Source: Rhodoluna sp.
GTDB taxonomy: Bacteria > Actinomycetota > Actinomycetes > Actinomycetales > Microbacteriaceae
Length of the DNA stretch: 64,000 nucleotides
Direction of reading: 5' to 3'
Assembly (NCBI GenBank): GCA_024641985.1
Contig: JAHEBZ010000003.1
Coordinates: forward strand, 1-64,000
Below, in pieces: positions 8,745 through 16,321 of the stretch. Below the pieces are notes generated by a model that worked only from the letters and a program-made list of their open reading frames with translations, had not been told where the DNA came from and did no database searches. The first letter of the stretch is position 1, and the number at the start of each line of letters is the position of its first letter. The position numbers and the translations under genes are program-made.

Positions 8745-9115
8745 GGGGATGATCGGTTTCGACAGTGCATGTGTAACTGGATGAAGCGGGTCGAGAATGT
8801 AGCGTCAACTCGTAAATGTCCGCTGCAAACTATAAGTGCTAAATCATCACGCACTGACTTCGCCCTAGCTGCTTAATAGCCCCTAGCCCCGAAGTCCGTT
8901 AGATCAGGTTTGATTTCGTCCTGAACCCTAGCGTCATTTAGAAATCTCGCTGTGTAGTTGTGCCTTAGGGCTACACGGGACTTTAACTTTGGCTGGGCCC
9001 GTCGGTTATGTCGCTTCAAGCTAGCACCGGGGCCAAGCAGAACCTTATTGAAGCTACACCCGTAGAAGAGCTAGAAACTCTGTATTGGACGGGGGTTCAA
9101 TTCCCCCCATCTCCA
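8745..9115 (+). ncRNA. ssrA: tmRNA (ssrA)
   Basis: Transfer-messenger RNA that rescues stalled ribosomes and tags their products. The 5' end GGGGATGATCGGTTTCGAC pairs over seven bases with CATCTCC (9108-9114), leaving discriminator A9115. The T arm GGACGGGGGTTCAATTCCCCC is intact. The CCA is not encoded (CTC follows), so it must be added afterwards. The internal reading frame is annotated separately. Length of 371 nt is normal. Confidence 0.95.
8838..8876 (+). CDS. tmRNA proteolysis tag, AKSSRTDFALAA
   Basis: The resume codon GCT at 8838 begins twelve codons reading AKSSRTDFALAA, closed by TAA then TAG. The C-terminal ALAA is the degradation signal read by Clp-type proteases. The RTDFALAA end resembles tags of other Micrococcales, supporting the taxonomic placement. 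The frame has no start codon of its own and is used only after trans-translation. Confidence 0.85.
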   Translation, partial: AKSSRTDFALAA

Positions 9116-9167
9116 CTCAGGGCGGTGCCGCAAGGCACAAGCCAACGAGTCATCCCATAACAACTAG

Positions 9168-9191
9168 CCCACCAGCAATGGTGGGTTTTTT
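9168..9191 (+). terminator. Rho-independent terminator of ssrA
   Basis: A 7-bp stem CCCACCA/TGGTGGG with a GCAA tetraloop is followed by six T. It lies 52 bases beyond the tmRNA 3' end. Confidence 0.9.
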
Positions 9192-9245
9192 GTTTAATCG
9201 GCCGAGTTTTGTTGTGGCTGTTATCGTTATGGAAAGGAGCTGATT

Positions 9246-9635
9246 ATGACTTTCATCGAAGCAATCAAGAGCTATTTCAAGAACTATGCAACATTCAAAG
9301 GCCGTGCCCGCCGCAGTGAGTTTTGGTTTACCGTTCTGTTCACGTTCCTAGTTAGTGCCGCTCTGTCGATCGTGTTTACGGGCCCAGTAGAGATGGTTTG
9401 GGGCAACGCGGTTGAGCAGAGCTCTGCCGCCGAAAACCTTTGGTCACTTGCAACCATCGTTCCTTCGCTCGCGGTCACGTGGCGCCGCCTGCACGATGTT
9501 GGCCGTTCAGGCAAATATTTCTTCTTCGTGTTGATTCCTATCGCCGGCATAATCATGTTGATTATCGAGCTCACCAAAGACAGCCAAGCAACCGCAAACG
9601 CTTATGGTGAGCCGGTTAAGCCCACGGTCGCCTAG
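9246..9635 (+). CDS. DUF805 family membrane protein
   Basis: A 129-residue inner-membrane protein with the DUF805 opening (YF..YATFKGRARRSEFWF) and three to four hydrophobic helices, including the family motif WRRLHDVGRSG near residue 78. The function of the family is unknown. The start follows AAAGGAG at 9233-9239, and the gene stands alone after the ssrA terminator. Confidence 0.85.
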   Translation: MTFIEAIKSYFKNYATFKGRARRSEFWFTVLFTFLVSAALSIVFTGPVEMVWGNAVEQSSAAENLWSLATIVPSLAVTWRRLHDVGRSGKYFFFVLIPIAGIIMLIIELTKDSQATANAYGEPVKPTVA

Positions 9636-9661
9636 ATGCTTAAATAGGGCAATATTGCTTT

Positions 9662-10312
9662 ATGACTTCAAACCCATCGATTGCCGAGTGGCTCGTTACT
9701 TATGGCAACCTAGCCTTTGAAATCGTCGGCACTCTGGCCTTTGCTCTCTCGGGTCTAATCGAGGCAGCGCGCAAAAAGCTCGACCTAGTTGGCATGGCAA
9801 TAGTTACAGCGTTGGCGGCCTTTGGTGGCGGAACCCTGCGCGACATCTTGCTCGACCGCAGACCGTTCTTTTGGGTAGAAAACGCGGTGTGGATTTGGGT
9901 AATTTTGGCTCTCTGCGCGCTTGCGCTGGTTTTTCTGAGGTCTCGACACATCGAACTGACCGAGAAATCTATGCAATGGCCCGACGCTTTTGGCCTGGGT
10001 ATTTTTGCTGCGAGCGGCACGCAAATTGCGCTAATCGCGGGGGTAGAACCAATCATTGCGGTGATTATGGGCGTAATCACACCTGTTTTTGGAGGCGTGC
10101 TGCGTGACGTTGTGGTCAATGAAATACCGCGAGCATTCAACGATCACCAGCCTTATGCTGTGATTGCCTTTGCCGGTGGTTGGTTGGTTGTGTTGCTGAA
10201 CGCATTAAACCTAGGGGCGTTCTGGGCAGTCAGCATCTCGGCTTTAGCAATGGTTGCGCTAAGAATTGCCGCAATCGTGCTTGGCTGGCGTTTGCCAACC
10301 TGGCGAGTTTAG
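9662..10312 (+). CDS. Trimeric intracellular cation (TRIC) channel family protein
   Basis: A 216-residue membrane protein made of two copies of the UPF0126 repeat, each ending in a glycine-rich motif (FGGGTLRDILLDRRPFFWV, then FGGVLRDVVVNEIPRAF). About seven membrane helices are visible. Bacterial TRIC homologues form monovalent-cation channels; the physiological role here is unknown. Its stop overlaps the stop of the convergent HicB-like gene. Confidence 0.88.
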   Translation: MTSNPSIAEWLVTYGNLAFEIVGTLAFALSGLIEAARKKLDLVGMAIVTALAAFGGGTLRDILLDRRPFFWVENAVWIWVILALCALALVFLRSRHIELTEKSMQWPDAFGLGIFAASGTQIALIAGVEPIIAVIMGVITPVFGGVLRDVVVNEIPRAFNDHQPYAVIAFAGGWLVVLLNALNLGAFWAVSISALAMVALRIAAIVLGWRLPTWRV

Positions 10313-10710
10313 TGGTGTAAGTTTGCGCTCGAGGTCTCGGTGCATGGCGCCAACTGCGCCACTCGTTGAGGTGTAACGCCCAATAGCACGGCAATATCGC
10401 GCATGGTCAGCCCCTCGTCGCGCATGCGCCCCACAACGTTTCGAATCTCGGCCGAACCTTCTTCTTGAAGCCGAGCGGCCTCGCGCATTTTTTCTTGCGC
10501 GGCTTCTAGGTCGCAAATGATTCCAGGCATAATTGCCTCTACCTTGATGACAATGTCGCACTTTGATTCGCCGGTAGCCGCCTGAGCTAGAAGTTTTATT
10601 TGCTCGGTGGCTTTGTCGAGCCGTTTGGCAGTCGTCTGAAAATTATTTAGCGAGGGGACAGCAACAAGCCAGCCATTTGCTGACCTTTCAAAGCGCGCCT
10701 TGATTTCCAT
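10309..10710 (-). CDS. HicB-like orphan regulator with C-terminal HTH
   Basis: A 133-residue protein with a HicB-like N-terminal fold (MEIKARFERSANGWLVAVPSL, about 1-48), a helical linker, and a C-terminal helix-turn-helix, GLTMRDIAVLLGVTPQRVAQL (about 101-121). HicB proteins are usually antitoxins that bind their own promoter. No HicA-type toxin gene lies on either side, so this looks like an orphan transcription factor. AAGGGG precedes the ATG at a good distance. Its promoter sits in the palindrome at 10733-10775, making autoregulation and control of the divergent DoxX-like gene plausible. Confidence 0.65.
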   Translation of the reverse strand: MEIKARFERSANGWLVAVPSLNNFQTTAKRLDKATEQIKLLAQAATGESKCDIVIKVEAIMPGIICDLEAAQEKMREAARLQEEGSAEIRNVVGRMRDEGLTMRDIAVLLGVTPQRVAQLAPCTETSSANLHH

Positions 10711-10732
10711 CGATGCCCCTTCGTAGAGTTTT

Positions 10733-10775
10733 AGTAAAGCCCTACTTGACTTATTTAGTCAACCCGTGCTTTACT
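10733..10775. promoter_or_regulatory. Two-tier palindrome with divergent promoters
   Basis: Two nested inverted repeats share one centre (10754): the inner TTGACT/AGTCAA (10746-10762) and the outer AGTAAAGC/GCTTTACT (10733-10740, 10768-10775). Read in either direction, TTGACT is followed after 18 bases by TTTACT, so the dyad encodes two overlapping, divergent -35/-10 promoters for the HicB-like gene and the DoxX-like gene. It is a likely operator for the adjacent HTH protein; that link is inference. Confidence 0.6.
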
Positions 10776-10831
10776 TATCAACTGTAAACGCGAAAACGCG
10801 TAATAACAACTACTTAAATCTAAGGACACAC

Positions 10832-11248
10832 GTGAACATCGTTATCGCCATTGCGGCTATTCTCATCTCTGCGTTTGTAGGCTTCGGCTTCTTTAAGGCC
10901 GGCAGCTTCAAGGCAAAATCATCTGAGGCAGTTTTGTTGAGCGCCGGTTTCGGCTGGGTCGAGAAGGCTGGCATGCCGCTAGTTCGCGTTATTGCCTGGC
11001 TTGAGCTTTTGGGCGCCGTCGGCATTGTTGTAGCTCCGCTTGCAGCCATCTTCTTGCCTGGTTTCGAATGGGCCTTGGTTTGGGGCATCGCGGCTGCGGC
11101 AGGTTTGGCGCTAACCATGGTTGTGGCGTTCGTTATGCACGCAGTGCGCGGCGAGGCAAAATACACCTGGAAGAGCAACCTTCAGCTTTTCGCTGCGGCA
11201 GTTGCTGCTGGCCTACTTCAAGCCGTAATTTCATTGCCTGTTTTCTAA
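10832..11248 (+). CDS. DoxX-like small membrane protein
   Basis: A 138-residue protein with four membrane helices in DoxX-family spacing, including GFFKAGSFKA after helix 1 and an AWLELLGAVGIVVAP helix. Function is not established; relatives are tied to redox or respiratory complexes in some species. GTG at 10832 is used because TAAGGACA precedes it by five bases; a longer frame from 10766 would start within the promoter region. Confidence 0.7.
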   Translation: MNIVIAIAAILISAFVGFGFFKAGSFKAKSSEAVLLSAGFGWVEKAGMPLVRVIAWLELLGAVGIVVAPLAAIFLPGFEWALVWGIAAAAGLALTMVVAFVMHAVRGEAKYTWKSNLQLFAAAVAAGLLQAVISLPVF

Positions 11249-12033
11249 GCTTCCAACTTTTCGATTCCGGCTCTGCTTGCTGCCCGTCTTAGGGTGGCTA
11301 GCAGGGCCGGTGCCGTTAATGTAACTAATGCAGTGGTGGTTATGGCCCGCCCCAGATCCCAGAGCAACCCTCCGGTTAGCACCTCGTATGCGATAAACCG
11401 GTTCAGATTCTCGAAGATCGGCGCACCGGGCAAGTAGCTAATTGACGAACCGGTGCCGGCCAAAAAGGGCCAATTCCATAGAGTCATTAGAGCCCCATAT
11501 GCGAACGCCGAGACAACTCCATAGCCGCTAAGCAGTATTATTTCGCGGCGCCTAATTTGAGTTCGACCGCTGGCTCGAATTTTTGGCAACGCTCCGGCCC
11601 CTAAACCAACAAGGCCAGCGGCCATCATTTGAAATGGCAACCATGGCCCAATGCCACCGGTCAGAAGCGCAGAAACAAGCAATGAGGTGCTTCCAAGAAT
11701 GAAACCAAATCCACTTCCAAACACATACGCGCCGATCACGATGATGAAGAAGGCGGTCTCAATGCCCGCTGTTCCGGCTCCGAGCAATCGCACAACAGCA
11801 TTGAGCGCGGTCAATACGCCAAGCAATGCAAGTTGCTTCGCACCGATGCCTCCGGTTGCAAATTCTGCCAACACCATCAAAAGAATGAGTGGCATGAGCC
11901 CGATGAAAACTGTCTGTGCCAAATTTGCTTCATTTGGCGTTGGGGTTTGAATTAAGAGCGGCCAGGTAAACATCAACAGCGATGCGAGGCCGGCAAAAGT
12001 GATGGTTATGCGCGAAAGCCAAGATTTTGTCAC
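11245..12033 (-). CDS. ECF transporter S component (predicted cobalamin/corrinoid)
   Basis: Substrate-binding membrane subunit of an energy-coupling-factor transporter, 262 residues with about seven hydrophobic helices. Features include GGIGPWLPFQMMAAG in a mid-protein helix, a segment typical of S components related to CbrT-type and other vitamin ECF proteins. It is the last gene of the riboswitch-led operon, joined to the ATPase by a GTGA overlap. Substrate assignment rests on the riboswitch and the two secreted binding-type proteins, not on this sequence alone. Confidence 0.78.
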   Translation of the reverse strand: MTKSWLSRITITFAGLASLLMFTWPLLIQTPTPNEANLAQTVFIGLMPLILLMVLAEFATGGIGAKQLALLGVLTALNAVVRLLGAGTAGIETAFFIIVIGAYVFGSGFGFILGSTSLLVSALLTGGIGPWLPFQMMAAGLVGLGAGALPKIRASGRTQIRRREIILLSGYGVVSAFAYGALMTLWNWPFLAGTGSSISYLPGAPIFENLNRFIAYEVLTGGLLWDLGRAITTTALVTLTAPALLATLRRAASRAGIEKLEA

Positions 12034-13439
12034 TGAATCACTCCATCAATCAGGTGCAATTCTGTGTCGGCAACCTGCGCGCTGAATTCAGAATCGTGGG
12101 TAGCAATAAGAATTGCTTTGCCCTGGCTCTTGAGCGATTTCAACTGTTCTGCAAGATGCCGTTTTGCCACGTAATCGAGGCCCCTCGTGGGTTCATCAAG
12201 CAAGAGCAGGTTTGCGCCCTTCACTAGTTGTAACGCTAAAACTAGAGCGAGTTGCTGCCCAGATGATAAATCGCGTGGATGCAAAGCCGGATTCACCTTT
12301 CCGGCTAGTTGGGCGAAAATGGTGGCGGTTGAATTTGGAGTGACCCCGGCAAATCGATCAGATTCGGCGAGCTCTTCACTGAGGCTGTTCAAGAACAAAA
12401 GGTCGGCAGCCCGTTGCGGAACCATGGTGATTGCCCTGAGGCGTTCGCGAGGTTTGAGATCTCGCGGGTCGCCAAAACCGGCAACCGAGACAGTGCCCGT
12501 TGAAACAGCTTTTGAACCATTGCCGGTGCCTTGGATTGCCCATAGCAGAGTGGTTTTACCCGAACCGTTTGCTCCATGAAGTGCAACAATTTGCCCAGGT
12601 TTGATATTCAAGGTGGCACTCGATACAGCAACCTGGTCGGCATATTTAACGGTTAGCTCGCTGGTTGTGAGAGCCCATTCAACACTTGGTGGCGATAGGG
12701 GTTCGCCGACATCAGCTCCAGCAATCGCGGGTTGCCTCAGGTCATCTTCGAAGCTCCAATGGGTGTAGCCCTTGGCCACTGTTCCATCGTTATTCACAAC
12801 TACCACCGAGTCGACCTTGTCGATGATGTTATGAAACCGATGTTCGGCCACCAAAATTGTGACGCCATGCTCTTTGGCAAGGGCCTTCAAAAGATCTACG
12901 GTTTCGGCCGCCGAATCCAAGTCGAGTGCCGATGTTGGTTCGTCTAGCAAAAGCACTCTTTGCCCAGCCGCAAGAGCCGCGCCAATCGCCACTCGTTGCT
13001 GCTGGCCTCCAGATAGAAAACTCAGCGGGCGATCGAGTAGGTCTTGCAAACCAAGCATTTTTGAAACCCTGGCTAGCTCGGCGCTCATTCGGTCTCGCGC
13101 AAAGCCAAGCTGTTCAAGGCCATACACAAGTTCATCCTCAACCGTGTCGGCCACAAACCAGCCTTCGGGCTGCTGGTTCACATAGCCAACCAACTCTGCA
13201 AGCTCGTGAGGCAATCGGCCGGTCACGTCTTGGTTGTCGATTGTGATTCTGCCTCGAAGATTGCCGCCGGTGAAGTGAGGTGCCAAGCCGTTTATTGCTT
13301 TCAGCAAAGTTGATTTGCCACTGCCCGTGGGCCCGCACACCAGCACAAATTCGCCGGCGGCAAACTCAAGGTTTACTCGGGTTAGCTGTGGCGATTCGGC
13401 TCCGTCGTAGCTAAATGTGAGGTCTTTGATCGAAATCAC
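12030..13439 (-). CDS. Fused ECF transporter ATPase (A-A')
   Basis: A single 469-residue protein carrying both ECF ATPase domains. Domain 1 has Walker A GPTGSGKST (about residue 38), signature LSGGQQQR and Walker B VLLLDEPTSALD. Domain 2 has GANGSGKTT (about 285), a degenerate signature LSSGQQLAL, and LLLLDEPTRGLD. The GTG at 13439 lies in a GTGA overlap with the T subunit and follows GGGGTGG; the longer frame to 13514 has no comparable signal. The fusion replaces the two separate genes usual in Firmicutes. Confidence 0.88.
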   Translation of the reverse strand: MISIKDLTFSYDGAESPQLTRVNLEFAAGEFVLVCGPTGSGKSTLLKAINGLAPHFTGGNLRGRITIDNQDVTGRLPHELAELVGYVNQQPEGWFVADTVEDELVYGLEQLGFARDRMSAELARVSKMLGLQDLLDRPLSFLSGGQQQRVAIGAALAAGQRVLLLDEPTSALDLDSAAETVDLLKALAKEHGVTILVAEHRFHNIIDKVDSVVVVNNDGTVAKGYTHWSFEDDLRQPAIAGADVGEPLSPPSVEWALTTSELTVKYADQVAVSSATLNIKPGQIVALHGANGSGKTTLLWAIQGTGNGSKAVSTGTVSVAGFGDPRDLKPRERLRAITMVPQRAADLLFLNSLSEELAESDRFAGVTPNSTATIFAQLAGKVNPALHPRDLSSGQQLALVLALQLVKGANLLLLDEPTRGLDYVAKRHLAEQLKSLKSQGKAILIATHDSEFSAQVADTELHLIDGVIQ

Positions 13440-14398
13440 GTTTGCCACCCCAGCAAGCTGGCCGTCACTGCCGCGATTGCAGCTGTTGCCACAACATAAT
13501 CTTGCAAAAGCCAAGTTTCCTTTTTATGCCTCGTGCGAATGCTGTTTTTCGAAGTTGTTCGCACGGTGAGCAAAATGCCCAGAAAGCCGGCGGCTAGCAG
13601 TAAGAGCGCAATTAATTGGGAACCAGTTGCGACGAGTAAGAGGAATACACCCACCGAAGTGAGAACTACCGAGCAGAGTGAAATCAACCGCAAAGAAATA
13701 ATTTGTTTCTTGGTTAAGAATCCTCGTCGGCCAAAACCGCGCGAATCCATGCTTGCGGCGAGCGATAGGGATGAATCAATCGTGTCTTCGAGAACTGGAA
13801 CAATAGTGCCAGCGAGTGCGCCAAGACCTTTGCTTCGGCCACGCAGTGAACTTGCTCGTCGCACCCGCTGAAGGCTTTCAATAAGTTGTGGCGCCAGGTT
13901 GATGGCCACCGAAATGGCTGTGGCTATTTCGTATAGAGCCGCCGGCGTTGATTTTAAGAGTTTGCGAGGATTCGCCAGCGTATTGGCAAGCCCGATGCTG
14001 ATGATGATGGCCGCGAGACGCAAGCCATCAGAGGTTGCCGAAACCAGGCTTGAACTCGATAAATTGCCAAGCAAAGTTATGTTGCCACCGAAGCCCAGAT
14101 TTAGTGAAAGCTGGGGCAGGCTCAGAGCAATTGGGCTTGAGTCGTCTGGCAAATTGAAGACAATTCTAAAAATAACCCTGACCGCCACTACAAACGAGGC
14201 CAGCGCCAAGTAGAACTTGAGCGACTGTGACCAGGGCGCATATTCGCGCGCCAATAAAATAATGGTCACCAAAATAGCGATTTGAACTAAAAGCATTACT
14301 GGGTTGATATTGAGCCCAGCGACGATTGCAGACGCTATTCCGAGCAGCCACCAAGATGCGGGTTGAACCCGCGAAGCTTTAAGGCTGAACTGGGTCAT
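13436..14398 (-). CDS. ECF transporter T component (EcfT)
   Basis: Membrane scaffold of the ECF transporter, 320 residues with five to six helices. The two coupling helices that insert into the ATPases are visible as ASSLRGRSKG and SMDSRGFGRRG, matching the conserved Ala-Arg-Gly type motifs of EcfT. It lies three bases after the DUF4430 gene and overlaps the ATPase gene. A dedicated T subunit beside its S and A partners implies a group I (self-contained) ECF transporter. Confidence 0.88.
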   Translation of the reverse strand: MTQFSLKASRVQPASWWLLGIASAIVAGLNINPVMLLVQIAILVTIILLAREYAPWSQSLKFYLALASFVVAVRVIFRIVFNLPDDSSPIALSLPQLSLNLGFGGNITLLGNLSSSSLVSATSDGLRLAAIIISIGLANTLANPRKLLKSTPAALYEIATAISVAINLAPQLIESLQRVRRASSLRGRSKGLGALAGTIVPVLEDTIDSSLSLAASMDSRGFGRRGFLTKKQIISLRLISLCSVVLTSVGVFLLLVATGSQLIALLLLAAGFLGILLTVRTTSKNSIRTRHKKETWLLQDYVVATAAIAAVTASLLGWQT

Positions 14399-14401
14399 GG
14401 T

Positions 14402-14926
14402 TTAGTTGCATCCCCGTGGCGTGGGGTCGAAGCTCGGCAGGGTAGCGCTTGCCGATTCACCAGGGGCAATCCACACCCAAGCTTCATATCCGCCACAAAC
14501 CGGCGTGTGGGTCGCGGCGCCAACGCCGCTCATAAACCAGCCGTCACCTATGTCGGGGTTAGTCACATAATAGGCCCAGCTACCTTCGCTAAAGGTTGGC
14601 ACATCCGCGCAATCCTGGTCGGTAGTCGATGGCCAGTCGTTCAGGCGGCAAACGAATCCCGTTGGATAGTTTTGGGTGCCTTCAACTTCAATGCCCACTG
14701 CCTTGAAGATATCCCAGCTGGTAGAGCCGACGGGCAGCTCAAAGTCAACGGTCTCGACGGGTTTTACTGCCGACATGCCGTAGTCGATCACCAATGTGCC
14801 CGAAAGTTTTTCAAAAGCAACGCCGGGTTTTTCTTGCCCCGAACCTGCGAAGAGGGCAGACCAAAGCCCGCCGATGGCCACGAGGGCTATCAGCGCGATC
14901 AACACTCTTCGCAGATTCAGTTGCAT
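14402..14926 (-). CDS. Membrane-anchored DUF4430 (transcobalamin beta-domain-like) protein
   Basis: A 174-residue protein: an N-terminal membrane helix (about 8-28, no lipobox cysteine), then a DUF4430-type domain with GSTSWDIFKAVGIEV, a GSWAYYVTN strand and a closing WVWIAPGESAS strand. DUF4430 is the family resembling the C-terminal beta domain of animal transcobalamin and intrinsic factor. Six cysteines outside the membrane could form disulfides. It follows the alpha-barrel gene by two bases, so the pair probably works together at the cell surface to bind corrinoid. Binding itself is inference. Confidence 0.72.
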   Translation of the reverse strand: MQLNLRRVLIALIALVAIGGLWSALFAGSGQEKPGVAFEKLSGTLVIDYGMSAVKPVETVDFELPVGSTSWDIFKAVGIEVEGTQNYPTGFVCRLNDWPSTTDQDCADVPTFSEGSWAYYVTNPDIGDGWFMSGVGAATHTPVCGGYEAWVWIAPGESASATLPSFDPTPRGCN

Positions 14927-14928
14927 GA

Positions 14929-15915
14929 TTACTTCTTTAGAAGGTCTAGATAGCTGAGGCCAATCATGGGAACGATTGACTGTGAGGTTGCCATGGCGTC
15001 ACCTTTGCCAGCCGACCATGCGCTAGCCACACCGCCATCAGCGGCGATTTTGGTTTTCAACCAAGTGCCGATGGCCGCAATGTTTTGCCCCGCGGCTTTT
15101 AAGCCCATAGCTGCATACGCGGTTCCGTTTACGTCAAATGCGCCCCAAGATTCCCAGTGGGGTCCTTGTGCATCTGTGATCTTCTGAGCGTTCAACCAAG
15201 CAACGGCCTTTGTAGTTGTGACCTTGTTTGCGGCTGCAAGGCGCGCTCCGCCCAAGCCCTTGAGCGAGGCTAAGGCCTGCAATGCGATGCCAGTTGAGTC
15301 AACCGAGCTGTTGGTTGAATCTGCAGTTTGGTCATAACCGAATCCGCCATCCGTTTTGGCCAAGGCAATCAACTTTGCTTCAACTTTGGTTGCCAAAGCT
15401 GTTTGACCTAAAGATTGCAGCCCAAGCACCACCCACGCATAGTCAAAGGTGTTTCCGGTTGAGCCCGCGATGGTGCCATCGGTGGCGATTGTCTTTTTCA
15501 AGGCGGCAAGCACTTTGTTCGAGTTAGGCGCTACCGGTGCCTTTAGCGCTTTGGCTGTAAACAAGAACTTTCCGGCGAGGCCAGGCAACAGAGTTTTGTC
15601 AGAAGGCGAGGCAAGGTAGTCGAGCCCCGATGCAACTCGCGTGTTCAAGACAAAGTTGACGGCAGCGTTCTGGCTGGCCAGGCTTCGGCCAGCAGCTTTG
15701 CGCTGCAGCATAGATTCAAGCGTGATGCCGAAATCAAATTTGCCTGGTGTAAAACCTTCAACAGCTTTGCCCTCAACAAATTTGCTAGTCAAAAAGTTGC
15801 TGGCTGCGTTGGTGGTTGCATCGGCTGCTTGGGCTGGTGCAGCAACGGCGATTGTGGATGTGATGATGCTAAGGATTGCTGTAATTTTGAGCAACCCAGA
15901 TTTTGGTCCAAACAT
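14929..15915 (-). CDS. Secreted alpha6/alpha6-barrel protein resembling transcobalamin alpha domain
   Basis: A 328-residue exported protein with a signal peptide ending AQA|AD at about residue 30. The mature part is built of prenyltransferase-like helical repeats: TFDYAWVVLGLQSLG, SSVDSTGIALQALASL and NGTAYAAMGLKAAGQ. The C-terminus, QSIVPMIGLSYLDLL, recalls the end of the alpha domain in animal cobalamin carriers (pattern Q..PxLxGxxYLD). The start ATG 15915 follows AAAGG; the frame stays open upstream but crosses the riboswitch. First gene of the B12-uptake operon; probable corrinoid-binding subunit together with the DUF4430 protein. Confidence 0.72.
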   Translation of the reverse strand: MFGPKSGLLKITAILSIITSTIAVAAPAQAADATTNAASNFLTSKFVEGKAVEGFTPGKFDFGITLESMLQRKAAGRSLASQNAAVNFVLNTRVASGLDYLASPSDKTLLPGLAGKFLFTAKALKAPVAPNSNKVLAALKKTIATDGTIAGSTGNTFDYAWVVLGLQSLGQTALATKVEAKLIALAKTDGGFGYDQTADSTNSSVDSTGIALQALASLKGLGGARLAAANKVTTTKAVAWLNAQKITDAQGPHWESWGAFDVNGTAYAAMGLKAAGQNIAAIGTWLKTKIAADGGVASAWSAGKGDAMATSQSIVPMIGLSYLDLLKK

Positions 15916-16014
15916 TTTGGAGCCTTTCGCAATTTGCGATCTGAGTGCGAAGGCGAGTGGCTTTTGCCATTCGACCCCGACCGTAGACCTCGACGGTAAA
16001 TAGGAGTCATTCGC

Positions 16015-16125
16015 TTTTATCGCAGGCATTCCGACTTTTGAAAGTGACATTCAATTTACGGTTGCGGGTCAGTGCCAGATTTTCACTGGCTTTCCCTGTG
16101 AGTAAGCAAAATCTGAAACCATTTC
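16015..16125 (-). ncRNA. Cobalamin riboswitch
   Basis: The minus strand contains the cobalamin aptamer core in order: a GGT near 16120, AGGGAAAGCCAGTG then AAAATCTGGCACTGA, the segment GACCCGCAACCGTAA (16056-16070), and AGTCGGAATGCCTGCG (16021-16036). Between the last two there is only a short TTGAA/TTCAA hairpin, so this is a compact form lacking the P8-P12 arms. About 100 bases of expression platform follow before the ATG at 15915, including a TCGCAA-A-TTGCGA dyad just before the ribosome-binding site. It should switch off the ECF operon when cobalamin is plentiful. Confidence 0.9.
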
Positions 16126-16321
16126 TGGCTTCACATCAAATGTATCAGTTGACGAAGCGTGTGAGCAGAAACCTTCGCTGAATCCAGCGCATATGTTTCC
16201 GACGAGTAACGTTTCATCACATTTATGCAAAAAAGAAGTTTGTTCTAGAAATTCGTCATAGGCTTTTGATACCCAGGGCAATGTCGCCGATGATGTTGCC
16301 TACTCAACAAGGAGAAACTGT

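Noticed and set aside
8694-8876. 60-residue plus-strand ORF over the start of ssrA
   Set aside because: It runs into the tmRNA and ends with the tag peptide; the upstream part has no coding features, and the RNA structure explains the sequence.
10788-10801. ACGCG-AAAA-CGCGT hairpin in the DoxX leader
   Set aside because: Only five base pairs and no supporting context; noted as probably incidental.
15916-16050. Longer N-terminus for the alpha-barrel protein
   Set aside because: The extra 45 codons cross the riboswitch and would put the signal peptide in the middle; ATG 15915 follows AAAGG and begins a normal signal peptide.
16069-16281. 70-residue minus-strand ORF upstream of the B12 operon
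   Set aside because: It overlaps the conserved cobalamin aptamer, lacks a ribosome-binding site and shows no family resemblance.
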